NCBI RefSeq assembly: GCF_000003605.2
Contig: NW_003118935.1
Location: forward strand, 1-23,759
From: Saccoglossus kowalevskii
Taxonomy: Eukaryota > Hemichordata > Enteropneusta > Harrimaniidae
DNA: 23,759 nt
Reading direction: 5' to 3'
In this document: one piece after another, positions 1 to 10,994 of the stretch
How positions within the stretch are numbered: the first letter of the stretch is position 1
Layout: every line of letters starts with the position of its first letter
The notes under the pieces: model-generated
Told to the model about the DNA's origin: nothing
Databases searched by the model: none
Seen by the model: only the letters and a program-made list of their open reading frames with translations
Position numbers and translations under genes: made by a program

Positions 1-280
1 TTATACGCAATATTTCTATGTACGCAGGAATATAACATAATATGTAGTGTGCATCGTCTGATGTTGTTTGACGTCATCGTACTTATTCTACACACTGTGT
101 TATTTTCAAAATACTAGCGTTCTTTTACGTTTATGAAAACCAAATGTCAATAAACAGAAACGTGTTGCTAAATCAAGGGGAGTATAGTTACAATAGTAAT
201 GAGTGGTAAATATACCCAGTGTACAATTCTACATCTGAAATATTAATGCGCCGCCATCGGCAGTGATAAAAAGATAACAA

Positions 281-322
281 TGGCGCCCGCGAGATTTGAA
301 CTGGCGCCCATGAGATTTGAAC
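281..322. repeat. 21-bp direct repeat, two copies
   Basis: Two adjacent 21-bp units (281-301 and 302-322) share TGGCGCCC and GAGATTTGAAC and differ at two central bases. This is a local tandem duplication with no visible function. Confidence 0.8.
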
Positions 323-1847
323 TTAATTTGAATAGTAGCGGATCAGCCAATAGCATTTGTTTGAATACGTCCGCAGCCTGTGGCAGACAGTGTTAACGTG
401 TTGTGTGTGTGCTACTGAGATTTGTGTTGAATGTATGGTGGTAATTTTAAACGACAATGCTCCCCTCGGTTCATTGATTCCACGGGTAATAACACAGCAA
501 GCCATGTAAACATGGTGGGCGTATGTCACTAGATACATTAGTATTTCGGTATATTCGGTGAGAATCCTAATGTTGTTAAAAGATTTTTTTTAAATACTGT
601 AACATTTAATTATTTTTCAGTATTTAATAGCTTTTCATTATGTCCCAAGTTTTCTTCCATAATACATTGCATATATTTGCAGTAACCTACTCAGTAAAGC
701 AACATCTGAATTCGTCTTGAACCAAATCACAGATGCAGTCTAAAATCAAAACAACGAACCTAGACGTAAAACAAATCCTTTGAGAAATACCAATTTCTAA
801 GATGGTTTCTCGCACAACTCAGTAGGACGGTTTAGAATTGAATAGGTTTGTCCTTAGATGTTGTATTGTCGGCAAAATTGTATAAGCAACATCTTTGGGA
901 TTTGCAAGATATTCGCCTTGGCAATTGAAGACATCATCAAGTAGCTGTATAGTTCGGTTGTGTCACCAAGTCACAGAATTACACATAGGACTCTGTGTTC
1001 GCGATTGAAGATGGACTATATCAAAGGGTGACGGTCGTCGCGCCACTCATGCGCGAGATATAGGTCTCATATAAACAAAGATGGCGATTTTGACTGTTTT
1101 ACAGACCAACGAGTACAAACTGGGACGTTACCAAACTTTAACTAGTAGGTAATATCTCTAGTGATTGGAAAGTATTTCCAGAGTCATCGACGGCACTTCG
1201 CCCCCAGGTCAAAATTCGTACTCGTGATATCAATTAGAAGAGCCCATTGAATTATGGGAAAATCAATGTCGCGGTGTGACGATAACCGCTCTTTAAAAAA
1301 TTCAAATTCAATGTGAAGCATTTTTTATTAAGATCTTCCTTCTATCTCCATTAGGTCTCTTCGTTTTGAATTTTGAAGAGTATTTTACTCATTTTTTGTG
1401 TGGTTTAAATTATCCAATAACGATTTGCATCTTTCTGAGACCTCTTCAAATAACACAATTCATCAATACACGCAGTCAGTATGGCTCATAACACTGACTA
1501 GTTGATTGAAACTGTAAATCACCTGGACATCACGTGATTTGGAGATGATCTGAATGACCAATGATTGGCTAGTAAGATAAAGTGACCATGGTAGGCGTGT
1601 ATTATAAACGTCTTGGAGAATTATAAAAGCAAAATATAATTAATTGTTCGTATTGAAAATTATCAATTTCTTAATACAAAATATTTTTCCGATTACAAAT
1701 GTTGAGTTGTGTATTTCTATCTTTTAATATTAATAAGGAATCGTATTGGCTGGTTTGCGTCACATGGTCGAACTTAATTATATACGCCGTTTGTACACAT
1801 CATGAGTTTTGTTAGTGTTCTTATTTTCTATACAGACCACAGAGTCT

Positions 1848-1848
<1 letters not shown>

Positions 1849-1899
<51 letters not shown>
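1849..1899. repeat. (TAA)17 microsatellite
   Basis: This is an uninterrupted trinucleotide run of 17 units. Read on the minus strand in one frame it gives a run of tyrosines (TAT/TTA phases), which explains a spurious tyrosine-rich open frame across 1821-2039. Confidence 0.97.
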
Positions 1900-1900
<1 letters not shown>

Positions 1901-2136
1901 TCGATTTATTTTTTTCTAATTCATAGCGACCACAAAGAAACATACACGCCTCTTGTTTCAATGAAATAAAGTCATGTACAGAAAATAATGTCAAACAATA
2001 TAAACCGTTATCAAAGATTGGGACAGTTGAAATATACAATTTACATTATTAGTAAATTAAACATATAATCAGCGCAATGCAAGCAGTGGAGAAAGTCTTG
2101 CAAAAGTCTATGAAAGCGATTTCTCGAAAAATCAGT

Positions 2137-2152
2137 TATATAAGTGACGTCA
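2137..2152 (+). promoter_or_regulatory. Candidate core promoter: TATA-like box fused to a CRE palindrome
   Basis: TATATAAG (2137-2144) is followed directly by the full cAMP-response element palindrome TGACGTCA (2145-2152). The pair lies 100 bp upstream of the proposed kelch-gene start codon at 2252, so initiation about 25-30 bp downstream of the TATA would leave a 5' UTR of roughly 80-90 nt. A CACGTG E-box at 2241-2246 lies just before the ATG. The motifs are seen directly; the promoter role and CREB/ATF binding are inference. Confidence 0.4.
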
Positions 2153-2251
2153 CTATAATCATTAGGTCTCCCCATGTAAAGCGAAAAAAAACTTCGCCAA
2201 GAAAAACTGTCAAGCTAAGTGTTCCATTTCGTGCCATGCTCACGTGATAGA

Positions 2252-2307
2252 ATGGACGACTTTCTCCGCGAATTGCAGCCATTTACTGCAGTATTCCGTT
2301 TAGAAAG
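2252..2307 (+). CDS. Kelch-like protein, proposed coding exon 1 (N-terminus)
   Basis: ATG at 2252 opens 18 codons (MDDFLRELQPFTAVFRLE) and ends with AG at 2306-2307, directly before a strong splice donor (AAAG|GTAAGA at 2308). The exon therefore ends after two bases of a codon. The acceptor of the next exon at 6570 supplies exactly one base (G), completing AGG (Arg19) and continuing as ELLEKR. This phase match, the donor quality and the promoter-like motifs upstream are the reasons for joining an exon across a 4.3-kb intron. The encoded segment is short, hydrophobic and amphipathic and has no recognised domain. Without this exon the next one would lack a start codon unless translation began at the in-frame ATG at 6532, which would require the intron-like sequence before 6570 to be exonic. 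Transcript evidence would settle it. Confidence 0.6.
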
Positions 2308-3341
2308 GTAAGAACATTTAATATATTCAAGAATAATTTATACGGCTAGAATGCTGCCACCTGTCGTATTTCCCAGTCAAGTTGATCCGATTAAAGGATT
2401 AGTGGTTGTTGTTGCTGTCTTCGCGGAGTTAGCTGTTGACTGGTGTTACTATTTCGGGACGTGTTGTTGTGTACTGAATAAACTCGCCCGCATATTTCGT
2501 GCGATACCACATAGAGCGTCTACGTCATACAATGGCGCTTGCAGGCCGAATTATAACAATGTGATGAACATTTCAATAAACAGATTATTTGAATATTATG
2601 TTTTTTCGACATTTTCTTTAAGATTTTGTGCATTTTTAAAACATTAAAATTCTAGATTTAGTGCGCAATCAAATATTGATTGTTATTGGATGAAAAATAA
2701 TCATTTGTATACGTATACTTTACTGACAAGAGGTGCTTAATATGATGTGGGTGTAATTTGCATAAACAAAGATAATTTTATTTCACTATTGCCATGTTGT
2801 GTTTCGTCCTGCCTTTTTATTCTTGACAATTACTATCAATCAAACAATTAAACATCTGCGTCTATTCCTGGCATAATGAGTTCATTTTATGAACGTTTTG
2901 TGGTTTGGTGACATGCCAGTTTGTTCTGAGCTAGTGCTTTTATAGTTAACGCCGTAGTTGCCGAAACACGGAAACGGCGACGTAACTGAACTCACCGTGG
3001 GGGTATGTATTACCACTGACGTATCTACTGTTATCCTTTTCGCCTGGAAGTCGCACGACGTATTGGTGAGAAAGGGATATTGTTATTGCTCCATTTTGGA
3101 TTTTTTTTCCTGGATAATTTGCGCTAACACCTTCACTCTCCGCACGGACAGTACATGTCATCCACTATCTTCAAATGTGATGTTCTACAGTAAAACGAGA
3201 GCTACAAAAGTCAACGAGGGGAATGAAATTTTCAATTTAAAAGTCAGTTGAATGGAGTTACTTTTGATTTGTTTTAAATCGAGCGATACCATCCATGTTC
3301 AAAACCAAAACAGAAAAGTCTGCGCCGTGATGTTTTGAAAA

Positions 3342-3442
3342 TAGTTTTGCTAGACACTGGCAGCCTGATATTTTGATAGTTTTGCTAGACACTGGCAGCC
3401 TGATATTTTGATAGTTTTGCTAGACACTGGCAGCCTGATATT
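3342..3442. repeat. 35-bp tandem repeat, about 2.9 copies
   Basis: Units start at 3342, 3377 and 3412 with TAGTTTTGCTAGACACTGG; the copies are essentially identical and the third is cut short. The sequence before the first unit already diverges (GAAAATAG against TTTGATAG), so the array is probably recent. It lies in the first intron of the kelch-like gene. Confidence 0.93.
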
Positions 3443-4516
3443 ATTATCATATTGAATTGTCCATGACTTTATTAGAATGAGTTTTAAAATGAGTTAAAAT
3501 CCGAAAAGTGCATTATTGCTATGAAAGTTTGGAATATTTCGCTGCGAACGAGGTTGCACTAGCAATTTAGGTAATCAAGCAATAAGTAAATAATTTACAG
3601 CATTGCGTCATTATTTATGCGTTTTTAATATTTAAAAATGTTCAGTTGAAACTTCATTAATATTTGTTATGTACGACACAGAGTAGTGGATTATTACAAT
3701 ATGTATAATCATTGAAGAAGTAAATGGACAGCTCATTACGTAACGCGATTGCTTTCATACATTTAAATATTTCAATCAATATTGTGACATAGAAGTCATG
3801 ATATTCTACAGTTGTCCGAGATTTTGCAAACCGTAAACTGCTTTTGAAAATTGTACGGTTATTTTAATAGTAATCAAAAATTATAATCAATAACGTGTAC
3901 ATGATGATAGATGACATAAATGAATCAGTGAATTTGATTAAAAATTTGACTGACAGATAAACCGTTTTTAGTTACTGTGATCAAATTTGTAACATTTGTC
4001 AATCCAGTCCTAAATATGATTACATCAACAATTCCCAGGAAAACATGATAGTGATAGTCGTGACTCCACATAGCTACCCAATCACACCACGTGTTGACAA
4101 AAGTCATTAATATATTGTTCGTTTGTTCAATTCTAGGTAGGCACAATCCCGCAACCGTGTGTGTTGCAAAGCAACCTTGAACGAGCCCGTCAACACGTCA
4201 CGTTACTGATGACGTAATCCACCGGACTATCACATGTACTTTCACGCAGTACTCAATAACATGTGCCTCATTTATTTAGACTGTGAGTCGAATACAGTTA
4301 TGTCGCATTATATCAAATAGAAATCGTAATTTGCCATCTGGTTGGCGTCAGATTCACTGAACAGTGAATATAGATGGAATATTCTGATCTCAAAATACTA
4401 GTGTACCAATATCTCACTGGGATCTGCGAGTACAATGGTTTGTCTTTACATATAAAAAAAATGGTCTTTTGTCTCTGAAAATAATTTAATGATATGCATA
4501 TTTTGGGCCGATTTTC

Positions 4517-4518
4517 AA

Positions 4519-4609
<91 letters not shown>

Positions 4610-4622
4610 ATGAATAAATAAA
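4517..4622. repeat. (AATA)n tetranucleotide microsatellite
   Basis: About 26 units, with one A-to-G interruption near 4612. The minus strand reads as an (LFIY)n frame, which explains the apparent 136-residue open frame over 4313-4723. It lies in the proposed first intron of the kelch-like gene. Confidence 0.97.
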
Positions 4623-6569
4623 TGATACGAACACAGCACGATTATAAGTGCCAACATACGTTGATTCCTAATTATAGACCAAATCAATATAAAATTGTCG
4701 CGTTCTCTAAGAGATACGGGCATCGTGTTTTGTTCTCCAATTATGAAAACCTCATTATAAATTCGTTATTTTGAAATTCAGATCATTGAATGACTGCGAT
4801 CATTATACAACGCGCGTTTGCTTTCCATGTGAATGAACAATGTTTTACACGCGTTTCATACGTCGTATGGGATCCACATCTATTACGACGCGGAGTGATG
4901 GATGTGGCACGTTAAACATGAAACATATGTATGATATGTGATGTGTACATGCCGTGTACACATATGTATACCAATGGAAAAACTGTTACTACCACGTGTT
5001 TGGTGTTTGGTTATAACGGCGTGTAACTTGACTTAATATTGGTGTTCATTTGATTTCTTTTAAAGGATACGTAATAAATATACAATTATTTGCTTGTATA
5101 GAACGTACAACTGATTAACTCACACATCATTGCAATAAAACTCTTATACGGAATACACCATAACACAAGATAGCTCTTATAAGAAATGAACAACACGCTC
5201 GATGGAACTGTTTCCTCTCATTTGCTGCAATGCGGGCCACTATACGGGTAACAATTTTGGAGTATATGTAAGGCATCTTCTAATCATAATATCGTTATTA
5301 CCATGTGGATACATATATTTTTCATGTTATTTAACCATAACTTCGCTTCTTTTTATCAGATTTACTTCATTGTTGTATGTAATTATCAGTGTTTATTATC
5401 TCCAGTTATGTTGTCAAGATTGAGTAGTTGTAATCAAAGTTTCTATAGATTTATGCTGTTTTCGTGACGCAAAGAAACACACTTTGGCCTATATTCAGCC
5501 ATTTCTATCAGTTTACATAAGTGTATTCTCCCTGATTGGCTCAATTAAAACAACCAATCATATTAATTGACGCCAAGGATTAAAATTCTAAGGTGTGAAT
5601 CCACCCTTGTCTTTAAATTGACAAAGAGTGTTAATTAAGACAGACTTCATCCTTTGTACTCCAAGTGCTACATTGTTCCAAATCGTCCTAGCGTATGTAG
5701 TTTTCAACTACTAGTAGCTCTATCTCATTGCTGTACAACTGAATACATGCGTGTTCACCATTAGAACATTGCACACTGGTATACCGTCTACTGCTTGATG
5801 TATCTACAGTCTATCTGGTGAGATTTAAAGATTCTATACTGTTTGTGGCAGTTTCCCCCACACATAACTTCATCTCTACTATGTATGCTCGTCTTGAATG
5901 CTCTTGTTAAATGGCTCAATTTCATTTCTGGTTTTTCCACGTCATGTTCTAGCTGAGAAACCAAATTAATCACTGATCTCACTCTCTTGTCGCAATCATT
6001 GGATTACTCGATATATATGTTAATATTGTTGATAGGTGTAATGCACCCTTACAAAAACAATGGCTCTTGTTAGGATTGAAAAAAAAAATATCCCAAAAAT
6101 GTGAAAATGAATAAAACATACACATATACGAGTATAATAGTGCATAATGTAAGTTTACAAAAAATGCTTCTAAGCGACATTGGCCAAATAAGGGATGCAT
6201 TCATCGTAGATAGATATTGTTAGTGGATATGCCCGAAGGTGCATTGGTATGAAATTCGCATTTGGAAGTTACCTTTGTTTTCGTTTGTTTTTGTTGGACG
6301 ATTACAATTAGTATTATAAAGAAACTAATTTTAAAATCCTGTGTTTCAATTATTTATACTTTTATATTTGATTGTCTTCGAGAAGTTGAATACTCTTACG
6401 AAAATCAACGATCTCCTTCCCATGGTAGTGTTCACTGCGCATGCGTTGTTTTTCGTATTTGGCCTACAGCAATGAAGTCATGGTGCTAATTACAACTCGC
6501 GCAATGCCAGTTAGAGCATTTCATATTTGAGATGGGCAACAACTTATACGGTTTCAATTTTGTTCACAG

Positions 6570-6920
6570 GGAGCTACTTGAAAAACGACTGGGCAAAGCT
6601 AGAAAATCAAAGAGAAAACAAAAAGAGAAGCACGAGCAAACATCGACGACAGAAGACTCCGGTAATAGACTGGAGTTGAGTTTGGAAAAAGAGGAACAAG
6701 AAAAATGGATGAAGGAGAAGGGCAACAAAGAGTTAGAACAGGAAACAGATCTTCCTGGCGCATGCGCAGCTACTTCTTCTCCAGATGAATGTCAGATGAA
6801 TGATCCCGAAGTGGATGAGTTCAAGATGGAAGCCCTGAGAACAGCTTTGTTAAAATTCTGTGCAAAGTTGACTACAATATCGCCACATTTCTGGCAACAG
6901 AAAGTGTTTGATGACAAAAG
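6570..6920 (+). CDS. Kelch-like protein, coding exon 2 (charged N-terminal extension)
   Basis: The exon is bounded by an acceptor (TTTTGTTCACAG|G) and a donor (ACAAAAG|GTATTT). It encodes residues 19-135 of the assembled protein plus two bases of codon 136. The start is strongly basic and lysine-rich (residues 20-42, ELLEKRLGKARKSKRKQKEK), so it could be a nuclear-localisation or RNA-binding-like patch or part of a coiled coil. A Glu/Lys-rich stretch follows, then an acidic linker (about 88-100). The exon ends in a more ordered-looking segment (FKMEALRTALLKFCAKLT, then FWQQKVFDDK) that may be helical. I recognise no domain in it. Most kelch-like proteins have much shorter sequence before the BTB, so this 150-residue extension is unusual. 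The frame continues in phase into exon 3 (GAT GAC AAA AG|T GAA ACA), which supports the splice. An in-frame ATG at 6532 is an alternative start. Confidence 0.75.
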
Positions 6921-7161
6921 GTATTTATTCCTGGAGTAATTTCAAAAACAAATGTATGTAATCTGTAAGAACAATTGTTACATAATTGGTGCCATTTGAA
7001 AGACAATTAATTGAATAACGTGACAGAATGTTAATTATCATTAATATTATGTGTACTCAAAAGATGATAAGACAATGTTATTGGAGTAAATGAGGAATAT
7101 TTCCATCAAATTATTGAGATTCTTTAAAGGAACCTAATGCAAATATACATCTTCTTTTCAG

Positions 7162-8965
7162 TGAAACATCTGATAAAACAGTCCAGCCTAGACGAAAGAA
7201 GAACGTTAACAAAACGGTGACTCTGAAATCCCCCAAACACAGTGTTAACCTAATGCAAGGAATGAATGCATTGAGACGACAAAATATTTTGTGTGACCTG
7301 ACTCTGATTGTAGAAGAGCGTAGATTCCAAGTACATCGAAGCGTTCTGGCTGCGTTTAGCGGATACTTCAGAGACTTGCTCAACGGACCACCAGAGGACA
7401 CGGATGATAGTGAGATTATCTTAGAAGGCCTGAGTTCCCATGGTCTCGAGTTAGTTATAAATTTCATTTACACAGCTGAGATTGATTTGAGTATCCAGAA
7501 CGTGCCAAAGGTTCTAGAAGCTACCACTTGTCTAGAGATGCCCAGTATTATAGACATATGTAGCGATTTTTTGAAAGGAGAGTTGTTAATCGAAAACTGT
7601 GTGGAGATTCTAAATATTGGCACCAGCTATAATGTTAGTGATCTCAGAGTGTTCGCTGAGGGATTTATACTGGCTAACTTTAAAGAGATTACGGACAAGG
7701 GTGTTTTCCAAGAGCTGAATGACCGACAAATGAACGATTGTCTCAAGAGCAATAAGCTAGCCATGTACGACGAGACGGAGGTATTCCAGACAGTGGTCAG
7801 GTGGCTACAACTAACTCCTATCAGATTACCATATTCTGGGAAACTCATGCGGAATGTCCGGTTGTCATTGATTCCGCCAGATGACTTGGTGGACAAAGTC
7901 CAGTCTCATGGGTTTATGATGAATGATCCAGCATGTAACTCCCTGCTGATCGATGCCTTCAAGTACCATGCTACTCCACATCGCCAGCCTTGTATGCAAT
8001 CCATGAGCTCAATGCTAAGATCCAGTAACGAACTTTTCATTACTGTTGGCGGACTACGGGATAACGGAGCTACTACAAACGTGGAATGTCTGAACACGTT
8101 CAATGGTGCCACCTATCATCTGTCTCAAGCACCGTCGCGATTGGTAGACCATAGCGTAGCTACTTTGGCCAATTTTATGTACGTGGTTGGAGGGCAAACC
8201 AGCGGTAGCCCAGGAGGTGAACACAGCCTGGCCACGGTATATCGATATGATCCACGCATCAATACCTGGGTGACTCTGCCTACAATGATGGAGAGGCGGT
8301 CAAACTTCCATCTGTGCGTGATAGCTAATAAACTATATGCGGCGTGCGGGTGGAAAGGACGTCATGAAAGAACGAGATCTGTTGAATACTATGATCCTCA
8401 GAAAAATCAGTGGTCCTTTGTGGCGCCTTACCCTGTCAGTGCCGTGGCGCCAGCGGGTGCAGTATTTGACGGCATATTATACATCTCTGGAGGATACGGA
8501 GGGCAGTACAGCAATGCTGTGAATGCCTATAATCCGACAACCAACACGTGGGAAGCACGGATGTCAATGCAAACAGCAAGGGCGTGGCACAGCATGGTCA
8601 CGGTGCGAAGCAAAATATACGCTATCGGCGGTAACTGCAAGGACGGAAACGGCAAGAGGATCGACGTTCTTAATACGGAATGTTATAACCCACTCAGCGA
8701 TCAATGGCACACACTCCCTTCAGATTTGCCCTCGGGGTGTAGTGTGACAAACGCAGTGGTCATGAAAGGAAACATATACGTGGTTGGAGGATACGAGTGG
8801 AAGACGAAACAGAGCAAGAGATCAGTTCTATGTTACTACGTAGATGATGATAGGTGGGGATGGAAGTCGGATATGGTTAATACTCTGAACGGAATGGCAT
8901 GCTGCACGTTAATACTGCCACAAGACGTACCCAATGACCCACGATTTCAGTTGGACGTTGAATAA
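7162..8965 (+). CDS. BTB-BACK-kelch protein (KLHL9/13-like), coding exon 3
   Basis: This exon holds all recognised domains. Numbering follows the assembled 736-residue protein. The BTB domain spans about 171-276 (CDLTLIVEERRFQVHRSVLAA, with the H-x3-LAAFSGYF core at 194-205). The BACK domain spans about 279-385, with the ENCVEILNIG cullin-binding 3-box region at its start. Six kelch blades have glycine pairs near 432, 479, 531 (degenerate, CG in place of GG), 579, 625 and 678. KLHL proteins of this layout usually dimerise through BTB, bind cullin-3 and present a substrate held by the propeller for ubiquitination. The segment between BACK and kelch (GKLMRN, then HRQPCMQS) and the tail ACCTLILPQD resemble the KLHL9/13/26/36 subgroup by eye. 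Orthology needs a tree, so no symbol is given. The acceptor is CTTCTTTTCAG|TGAAACA; the frame is open to TAA at 8963. Having the whole BTB-kelch body in one exon is common for this family. Confidence 0.95.
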
Positions 8966-8966
8966 A
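8961..8966 (+). terminator. AATAAA poly(A) signal overlapping the kelch stop codon
   Basis: The stop codon TAA (8963-8965) lies inside the hexamer AATAAA. An ATTAAA at about 8992 is an alternative signal giving a slightly longer 3' UTR. The motif is visible; which signal is used is unknown. Confidence 0.35.
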
Positions 8967-9594
8967 ATATATAACATAAGTGTTTATTTTAATTAAAGAT
9001 AAACAATAGAAAACATGAAGAGATTTTTTCAGCGACTCCTGTCTAAGCAAGCTTAAATTCAATGAACACCAGGTACTTTTTGTAGTTGGAATCGCGTATA
9101 TGCATTCTGGTTTCGACGTTTGACCGCTGTACCCCCGGCCCGGAGCTACAGGTAAACAAACCTTAGATGAACAGGGAATCGCGCAACGTGTTGCCTGTCA
9201 CTGACACGCGAACATATCGCAATCCTGAGCAAATAAGACAAAACGTTCTTCCAAAAAGGCCAGAGAAAAAAGGGTACACTAGCACTTGGATATATAATAA
9301 AAAGCGATGCCTTCCCACTCGAAATCACTTCACGGTAATATTTGAATGTAATTAGATTAGCGTACTAGCATTTGTAAATATGTCTTCTGATAATACTACG
9401 TATCATACATAGCCTTCCATGGAGGATACATTAAAAGGGGTGATACCACTGTTAATACACTAAAGTGTATGTTCGTTGTCAGCATTTCTGCCATCAAGTT
9501 CTAACTGAACGTATTATGGGATACGATGAAATATTCCTGAAAATCTCTAACAGATTGTTTGCAGTTTCTAACGTGCGTGCTAATGTTAGTTCAC

Positions 9595-9790
9595 GGCAGC
9601 AACTAGACTGGCAAAGTCGGGACTTCTTTTTTGTTTTACAAAAAAATATAATTGTCAATTTAGCCTTTTTAACGTGATCGCAAAAACTAGCGTGACTGCG
9701 AAGGATTTCTTTAGCGGTCAGGTTATTTTTCGCGCTCACGCTAAAACAACATTTAATTATAGTCCCGACTTTGCCAGTCTAGGCAGCAAC
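9595..9790. mobile_element. 178-bp MITE with perfect 21-bp TIRs and 9-bp target duplication
   Basis: The left end at 9604-9624 begins TAGACTGGCAAAGTC, and its exact reverse complement ends the element at 9761-9781. The direct repeat GGCAGCAAC flanks it at 9595-9603 and 9782-9790. A 9-bp duplication with short TIRs fits Mutator-like or Merlin-like transposition, while hAT and P elements usually make 8 bp. The inside contains a second, imperfect stem: TAGCGTGACTGCG near 9688 against CGCGCTCACGCTA near 9732. It carries no coding sequence, so it would move only with a transposase supplied elsewhere. The perfect TIRs and intact duplication suggest a fairly recent insertion. The superfamily is unassigned. 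Confidence 0.88.
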
Positions 9791-10132
9791 TTGTAGACCC
9801 TTTCTCAGTTCGTGACGTCACGGCCACCGTCCCGTGCATACAGGCAAATGATCGAACGGAACATTTTCAGGATTTTGCGTCGTTACAAATCAAGTAATTC
9901 CCCGCTATGTAGTGATGTGACAGGTATATATTTGAATGGCCATTTTAGAGATTATTGACTGACTTGCTACGAACGAGACAACACATATAGTATGACTTAG
10001 TCAGACGAAAAAATACAACACTGGTTTCCCCGGAAACAGGCATTAATCGCATCAATGTTCACCAACCTTCTTCAGATGTTATCAAACAAGTTGTTGTACA
10101 TGTAATTGCTAAATAAACTACACTGAACAATA

Positions 10133-10221
10133 TACAGTGGCCCTCGGTAAGTCGCGGCCCTCGATAAGTCGCGGTTTTTGCTTGGATCCCAACACCCGCG
10201 ACTTAGCGAGGGGCCACTGTA
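10133..10221. mobile_element. 85-bp Tc1/mariner- or pogo-type MITE with TA duplication
   Basis: The element runs from CAGTGGCCCTCGGTAAGTCG at 10135 to the matching inverted end (CGACTTAGCGAGGGGCCACTG) finishing at 10219, flanked by TA at 10133-10134 and 10220-10221. CAGTGG..CCTCG..AAGTCGCGG ends with a TA duplication resemble pogo/Tigger-like elements of the Tc1/mariner superfamily. The left arm contains a second copy of CCTCG(A)TAAGTCGCGG directly after the first, so the element is almost only terminal repeat. No coding capacity. Confidence 0.85.
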
Positions 10222-10994
10222 TTAAATTAAATTTCAAAACTTTTAGGTATTTGAAAGACATTTTAAAATTTACAGCATTTATACGAAGTAGATGTATGAC
10301 AGATGTTGGTCAGTTCATGGTCTGTTGGGCAGAAATTGAATTGCCTTACAATATGTAGATGGCTACAAATACTCTTTGCACATCTTTCAGTTCCTTCACT
10401 TTAAGGTTGATGAAGTTCTTGTATATACTGTATATAAACTTGACACTTTTAAAGAAGATCTTCATTGCACTGCTAACTGTATTCAGATTCTACTGTAAAT
10501 ATTGCACTGACTAATGTAATGCTAAGTAGACTTTCTAATGCTGCATTGTCTAAATTTACAAAATTTAAATCCCCAGCCATTCATAAAAATGCTTTAAAAG
10601 AATTTATAGAATTATTGTCAAATAGACAATTTAGACATACAATTAAATAACTTATCTTTTGTTATTACTGAAGGGGGAGGGTAAATGCCAGACACATTTT
10701 ACCTATAACAAGAACTGTTCATTTTGTGTTTATTCACAACCAACATTTTCATGAAGAATAATTATTTTCAAAATTCAAGAACAGATATTCACTCCAGATA
10801 TTAATTTCTGTTATTGATTAAACGTGTAAAACAATCTTGTTGAGTAATGTTTCAATCCCACATTTTATTATTCACATTGCTGTGTGTGTAACATCAAAGG
10901 CAGATAAAGACAAGTTATTGTCAATGACACGTCCCCGTTCCGTTCATTTTTGAGTGACATATACATTCAAAGCAGCAACAATATGGATGCTGAA

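Larger units (their letters stand above)
1..2136. other. Left flank without a recognised gene
   Basis: No coding region is supported here on either strand. The stretch is AT-rich and holds a two-copy 21-bp direct repeat (281-322), a CRE palindrome TGACGTCA at 69-76, a CACGTG E-box near 1533 and a TAA microsatellite at 1849-1899. An ATG at 1081 opens a short frame that ends at a possible splice donor at 1149; this is treated as a finding and not as an annotated exon. Confidence 0.5.
2308..6569 (+). other. Proposed intron 1 of the kelch-like gene
   Basis: It runs from GTAAGA at 2308 to a pyrimidine-rich acceptor ending TTCACAG at 6569. It holds a 35-bp tandem triplet (3342-3442), a tetranucleotide microsatellite (4517-4622) and several E-box CACGTG words. 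Open frames inside it, including a 98-residue one at 2351-2647, resemble no known protein and have no exon-like borders. I see no other gene in it. Confidence 0.55.

Noticed and set aside
2351..2647. 98-codon plus-strand open frame starting MLPPVVFPSQ
   Set aside because: It resembles no known family, lies just after the exon 1 donor inside the proposed intron, and has no supporting splice or promoter signals.
2946..3251. Overlapping open frames on both strands
   Set aside because: Two opposed frames over the same DNA with no recognisable protein; a chance effect of a stop-poor stretch.
4313..4723. 136-codon minus-strand frame rich in LFIY
   Set aside because: It is produced by the AATA microsatellite.
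6262..6489. 75-codon plus-strand frame just before exon 2
   Set aside because: No homology recognised; it ends in a stop before exon 2, and the sequence before 6570 looks like an intron end.
7217..7219. GTG at 7217 as the kelch protein start
   Set aside because: The frame is open upstream and joins exon 2 in phase through a good acceptor at 7161, so this codon is an internal valine.
7111..8112. Minus-strand frames under the kelch gene
   Set aside because: They are shadows of the conserved plus-strand coding exon.
9494..9739. 81-codon minus-strand frame over the MITE
   Set aside because: It spans half of a short non-coding transposon and its flank, so it is not a plausible gene.
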